The notes under the pieces are model-generated. The model searched no databases, was not told the origin of the DNA, and worked only from the letters and a program-made list of their open reading frames with translations. From assembly GCA_030374765.1 (NCBI GenBank), contig JARGXX010000099.1, positions 868,001-932,000 of the forward strand: DNA of 64,000 bases. Direction: 5' to 3'. Positions 61,958-64,000 of this stretch are shown here, piece after piece. Numbering within the stretch: the first letter of the stretch is position 1; each line of letters begins with the position of its first letter. The position numbers and the translations under genes were made by a program. Source of the stretch: Agarophyton chilense. Its lineage: Eukaryota > Rhodophyta > Florideophyceae > Gracilariales > Gracilariaceae.

Positions 61958-62871
61958 TGTGGAGCAAAACCCGACGACGGGAAGTGCTCTCAAGGTGTTC
62001 GAAGCCTTGCTCCCTAGGGGAGGCAGACTCAGAGACAGAGCCCTCCGTCCCACCCGTAGTGTGGGGTGTAACTCCCACGGGGGATTCCGGCAGTACCGAC
62101 GGAGGTGAGGGGTAGAAACCGTTGGATCAGGAATGGGTATGGGTATCCCAAAGAATGGGGAAAATCCGGCGAAGAGGAAAAACGGGGCGAGGGTCGGGCA
62201 CTAACAGGCACCGGACCCGAGAACCAGAAAAGGGGCGAAACAACAAAAGAAACCCAATACAGGGGCGAAAACCTGTCCTCGAAAGGAAACACAAAAAGCA
62301 CGCAACAAGTAAGCAGAACCCCCACGGGGTATCGTGCACGCAGGTTGTCTGAACTGTCCCAAGGGGGTGGTTGCACGGAACCCAAACGTGGGCACTCTCC
62401 AAGTGGAGTCGTGTCCCTACGCAGGTGTTGCTAACCAGAGCCCGTTCCGGGTTGTAAGGCCGAAACGATGGCGACGAAGAACCTCTAAAGGTATCGAAGA
62501 CCAACCTTGGTTACCATTTACTTTGAGCTTCGGACTGTCAGATCTCAACTCCCTAAGTAGGGCCCACTAACTAAACTCTACAGTAGTGCACACCTGCTCA
62601 GGGCCATACACGTGGAGATCCCACTGCCAGGGCCCAAAAGTCCAACGTTCTACAAATATCCGAAACTCGGTGCCAAAATTAAGCCACGTGTATCACGGGG
62701 CCAATCCAACCATGGGCCATCCGAATTTTCACTTCATCGGCGAATTCTAACCAGAAAACAGTGCCACCTCAGCACACCTTAGAGGGAATCATAATCATAA
62801 CCCTCGGAGGGTTCAATCCTCATTCTATGAGTTGCATCTTCAAGTATCCCCTAACTGGGCGTTGCTCTACA
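61958..62871 (-). repeat. Right LTR of the chromovirus (914 bp; 5' LTR in the element's sense)
   Basis: Same ends and length as 52030-52943. It drives transcription of the element on the minus strand in the usual model. Confidence 0.93.
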
Positions 62872-62876
62872 CCAAC
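62872..62876. repeat. Target-site duplication, right copy (CCAAC)
   Basis: Exact repeat of 52025-52029. After it the copia pol sequence resumes. Confidence 0.9.
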
Positions 62877-63547
62877 ATCCACTTGGATACTTTGGTTGTA
62901 CCCATTGCCCCGGAATATGCTTCCATTATGAATGTACCCTACAAAGAATTCATTGGTTAGTTTTTAATTCTTGGTACACGCACACGTCCTGATTTGGTAA
63001 CTGCTGTCTCAATTTCAGGAAAGTACTTATCACAACCTCTACCGAACCAGTGGCAGTGCATGAAGAAAGTTGTCCGATATTTGATTGGTACTAAGAACTA
63101 CGGACTGGAAATTCATAGGAGTGCATCTATCTCTGTTTTTTCCTGGTCAGATGCCGATTAAGATCGTGATTTAAAGAAGCGTCGCTCAAGAGCGGGATTT
63201 TTAATCCAAATTGGAAGTGTTCCTGTAATCTGGAGCTCAAAGCTTCAGAAAGCAACGGCTTTTTCAACTACTGAAGCCCAGTTATAAGCCATATCTGAAT
63301 GCACAAAGCAACTGTCTTGGCTGAAGAACGTTTTTACTGAATGAAACTGAATATAGACTATCCAATTACTTTGTATCAGGACGACCTTGGCGCAATCTCA
63401 TGGACACAATCGGACTTTGTAACGAGGAACGTGAAGCATATTGAACTTAGACATCACCATATTTTGGATGCTGTCAGTGTAGGTGTCGTGGTAATTCATC
63501 ACCTTTTTTCTAAAAAACTCGCGCCGACATATTTAAAAAGTCTCTGA
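62872..63547 (+). CDS. RNase H region of the split copia element, right of the insertion
   Basis: Pieces in the copia order: end of the connection (PIAPEYASIMNVPYKEF), RYLIGTKNYGLEIH, FSWSDADXXR-type RNase H start near 63150, FSTTEAQL-type block near 63270, and 63341-63547 with LYQDDLGAISWTQ and NVKHIELRHHHILDAV. Part of a fossil. Confidence 0.8.
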
Positions 63548-63599
63548 TTGCAGACCTCTTCATGTCACATCGAACGTTTCTCCATTTTTCTACCGTAGC

Positions 63600-63900
63600 G
63601 GTCGAAGGGGAATCTCAGTAACGTTAGTATTTGTTTTCGAATACGTATTTTTTATTTTTTACGTGACCAGAGCTTGCTTTTGTATTTGAACATTTTTACG
63701 TGAGCATACCATTCTACTTCTTTATGCTTACGTGTTATTCTCTTTGAGTATAAAGAGAGGACTACTGGTTGTTTCTCTACAATCAACAGTCGTCAACTGA
63801 CATCTTCTTGTCATCACCTGACTTATCTGTCGAAAAATGTGTACGCGTAGCAATTTTGATTACGAAATAAACTCCTCATCTTCATCAAATTAAAATTAAG
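63600..63900 (+). repeat. Probable 3' polypurine tract and LTR of the split copia element
   Basis: GTCGAAGGGGAA (63601-63612) is a purine-rich run where the polypurine tract is expected. The following AT-rich stretch holds a TATAAA at about 63749 followed by a transcript-like start region. No matching 5' copy was found in the window, so the borders are open. Confidence 0.45.
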
Positions 63901-64000
63901 ACAGCCTTCAATATATGCCAAGGACTGATATGACATGGTAAAAAATGCATGGCCGTACATTTTTCATCATGATTGCAGCATATGCGAGAAATATTGATGC

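Larger units (their letters stand above)
52030..62871 (-). mobile_element. Ty3/gypsy chromovirus, near-complete and young
   Basis: 10,842 bp, minus strand. From right to left: 914-bp LTR, primer site, Gag with zinc knuckle, aspartic protease, reverse transcriptase, RNase H, integrase, a Pro/Ser-rich tail, a chromodomain, an opposite-strand frame, and a second 914-bp LTR. The two LTRs differ at only about a dozen positions (roughly 1.3 percent), and the 5-bp target duplication is perfect, so the insertion is recent. It looks nearly whole, with a small number of breaks in pol. Confidence 0.93.
49371..63900 (+). mobile_element. Ty1/copia retrotransposon split by a nested chromovirus
   Basis: A third copia element. 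Its left part (49371-52029) has gag, zinc knuckle, integrase remains and reverse transcriptase. Its right part (62872-63547) has the end of pol with RNase H. The gypsy element 52030-62871 sits between, flanked by the 5-bp duplication CCAAC. A likely 3' LTR begins after a purine run near 63612. The 5' LTR is not clear. Broken in several places besides the insertion, and older than the inserted element. Confidence 0.82.

Noticed and set aside
1-64000. CRISPR array or prokaryotic operon structure
   Set aside because: No spaced direct repeats of the needed kind, and genes show eukaryotic features (introns, mitochondrial ribosomal protein, chromovirus).

Overview
The window looks like eukaryotic nuclear DNA from an alga, most likely a red alga of the Chondrus type (moderate confidence, from gene content only). 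Host genes are short, mostly single-exon and tightly packed, often tail to tail or head to head, and are separated by large blocks of nested and decaying transposable elements. Pointers to the plant/algal lineage are a CCT-motif protein, a very long SOS1-type Na+/H+ antiporter with a cyclic-nucleotide-binding-like tail, a mitochondrial ribosomal protein mS35 and a MAPEG protein. I found no rRNA, tRNA or CRISPR.

Layout. 1-4.1 kb: part of a Ty3/gypsy-type element on the minus strand. 4.3-4.8 kb: a MITE-like element with palindromic ends. 6.3-9.5 kb: AT-rich fossil pieces of Ty1/copia elements. 10.7-40 kb: the gene-bearing core, with mS35, a broken or spliced unknown gene, a CCT protein, a RING protein with a degenerate GTPase-like domain, a uracil-C5 RNA methyltransferase, a possible secreted protein, a secreted metalloprotease with a transthyretin-like domain, two head-to-head paralogues of an unknown membrane-protein family, a DTW-domain tRNA modification enzyme, a CCR4-like nuclease carrying a Mut7-C domain nested inside it, the antiporter and MAPEG. 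41.1-46.3 kb: a Ty1/copia element with very short LTRs, itself carrying a solo LTR. 47.3-48.3 kb: a PIF/Harbinger transposase relic. 48.6-49.4 kb: another solo LTR. 49.4-63.9 kb: a third copia element, split by a young Ty3/gypsy chromovirus (52030-62871) with 914-bp LTRs and a 5-bp target duplication.

How genes relate. Three host genes concern RNA: the uracil-C5 methyltransferase, the DTW enzyme and the CCR4/Mut7-C protein. The last two are head to head and could share a promoter. CCT and RING genes are also head to head. Nothing suggests an operon or a single pathway.

Most interesting points: the nested EEP/Mut7-C nuclease; the two-member membrane family with a shared C-terminal signature NTVDGLSRCW; the RING plus pseudo-GTPase fusion; the transthyretin-like plus metalloprotease architecture; and an opposite-strand reading frame carried by the young chromovirus.
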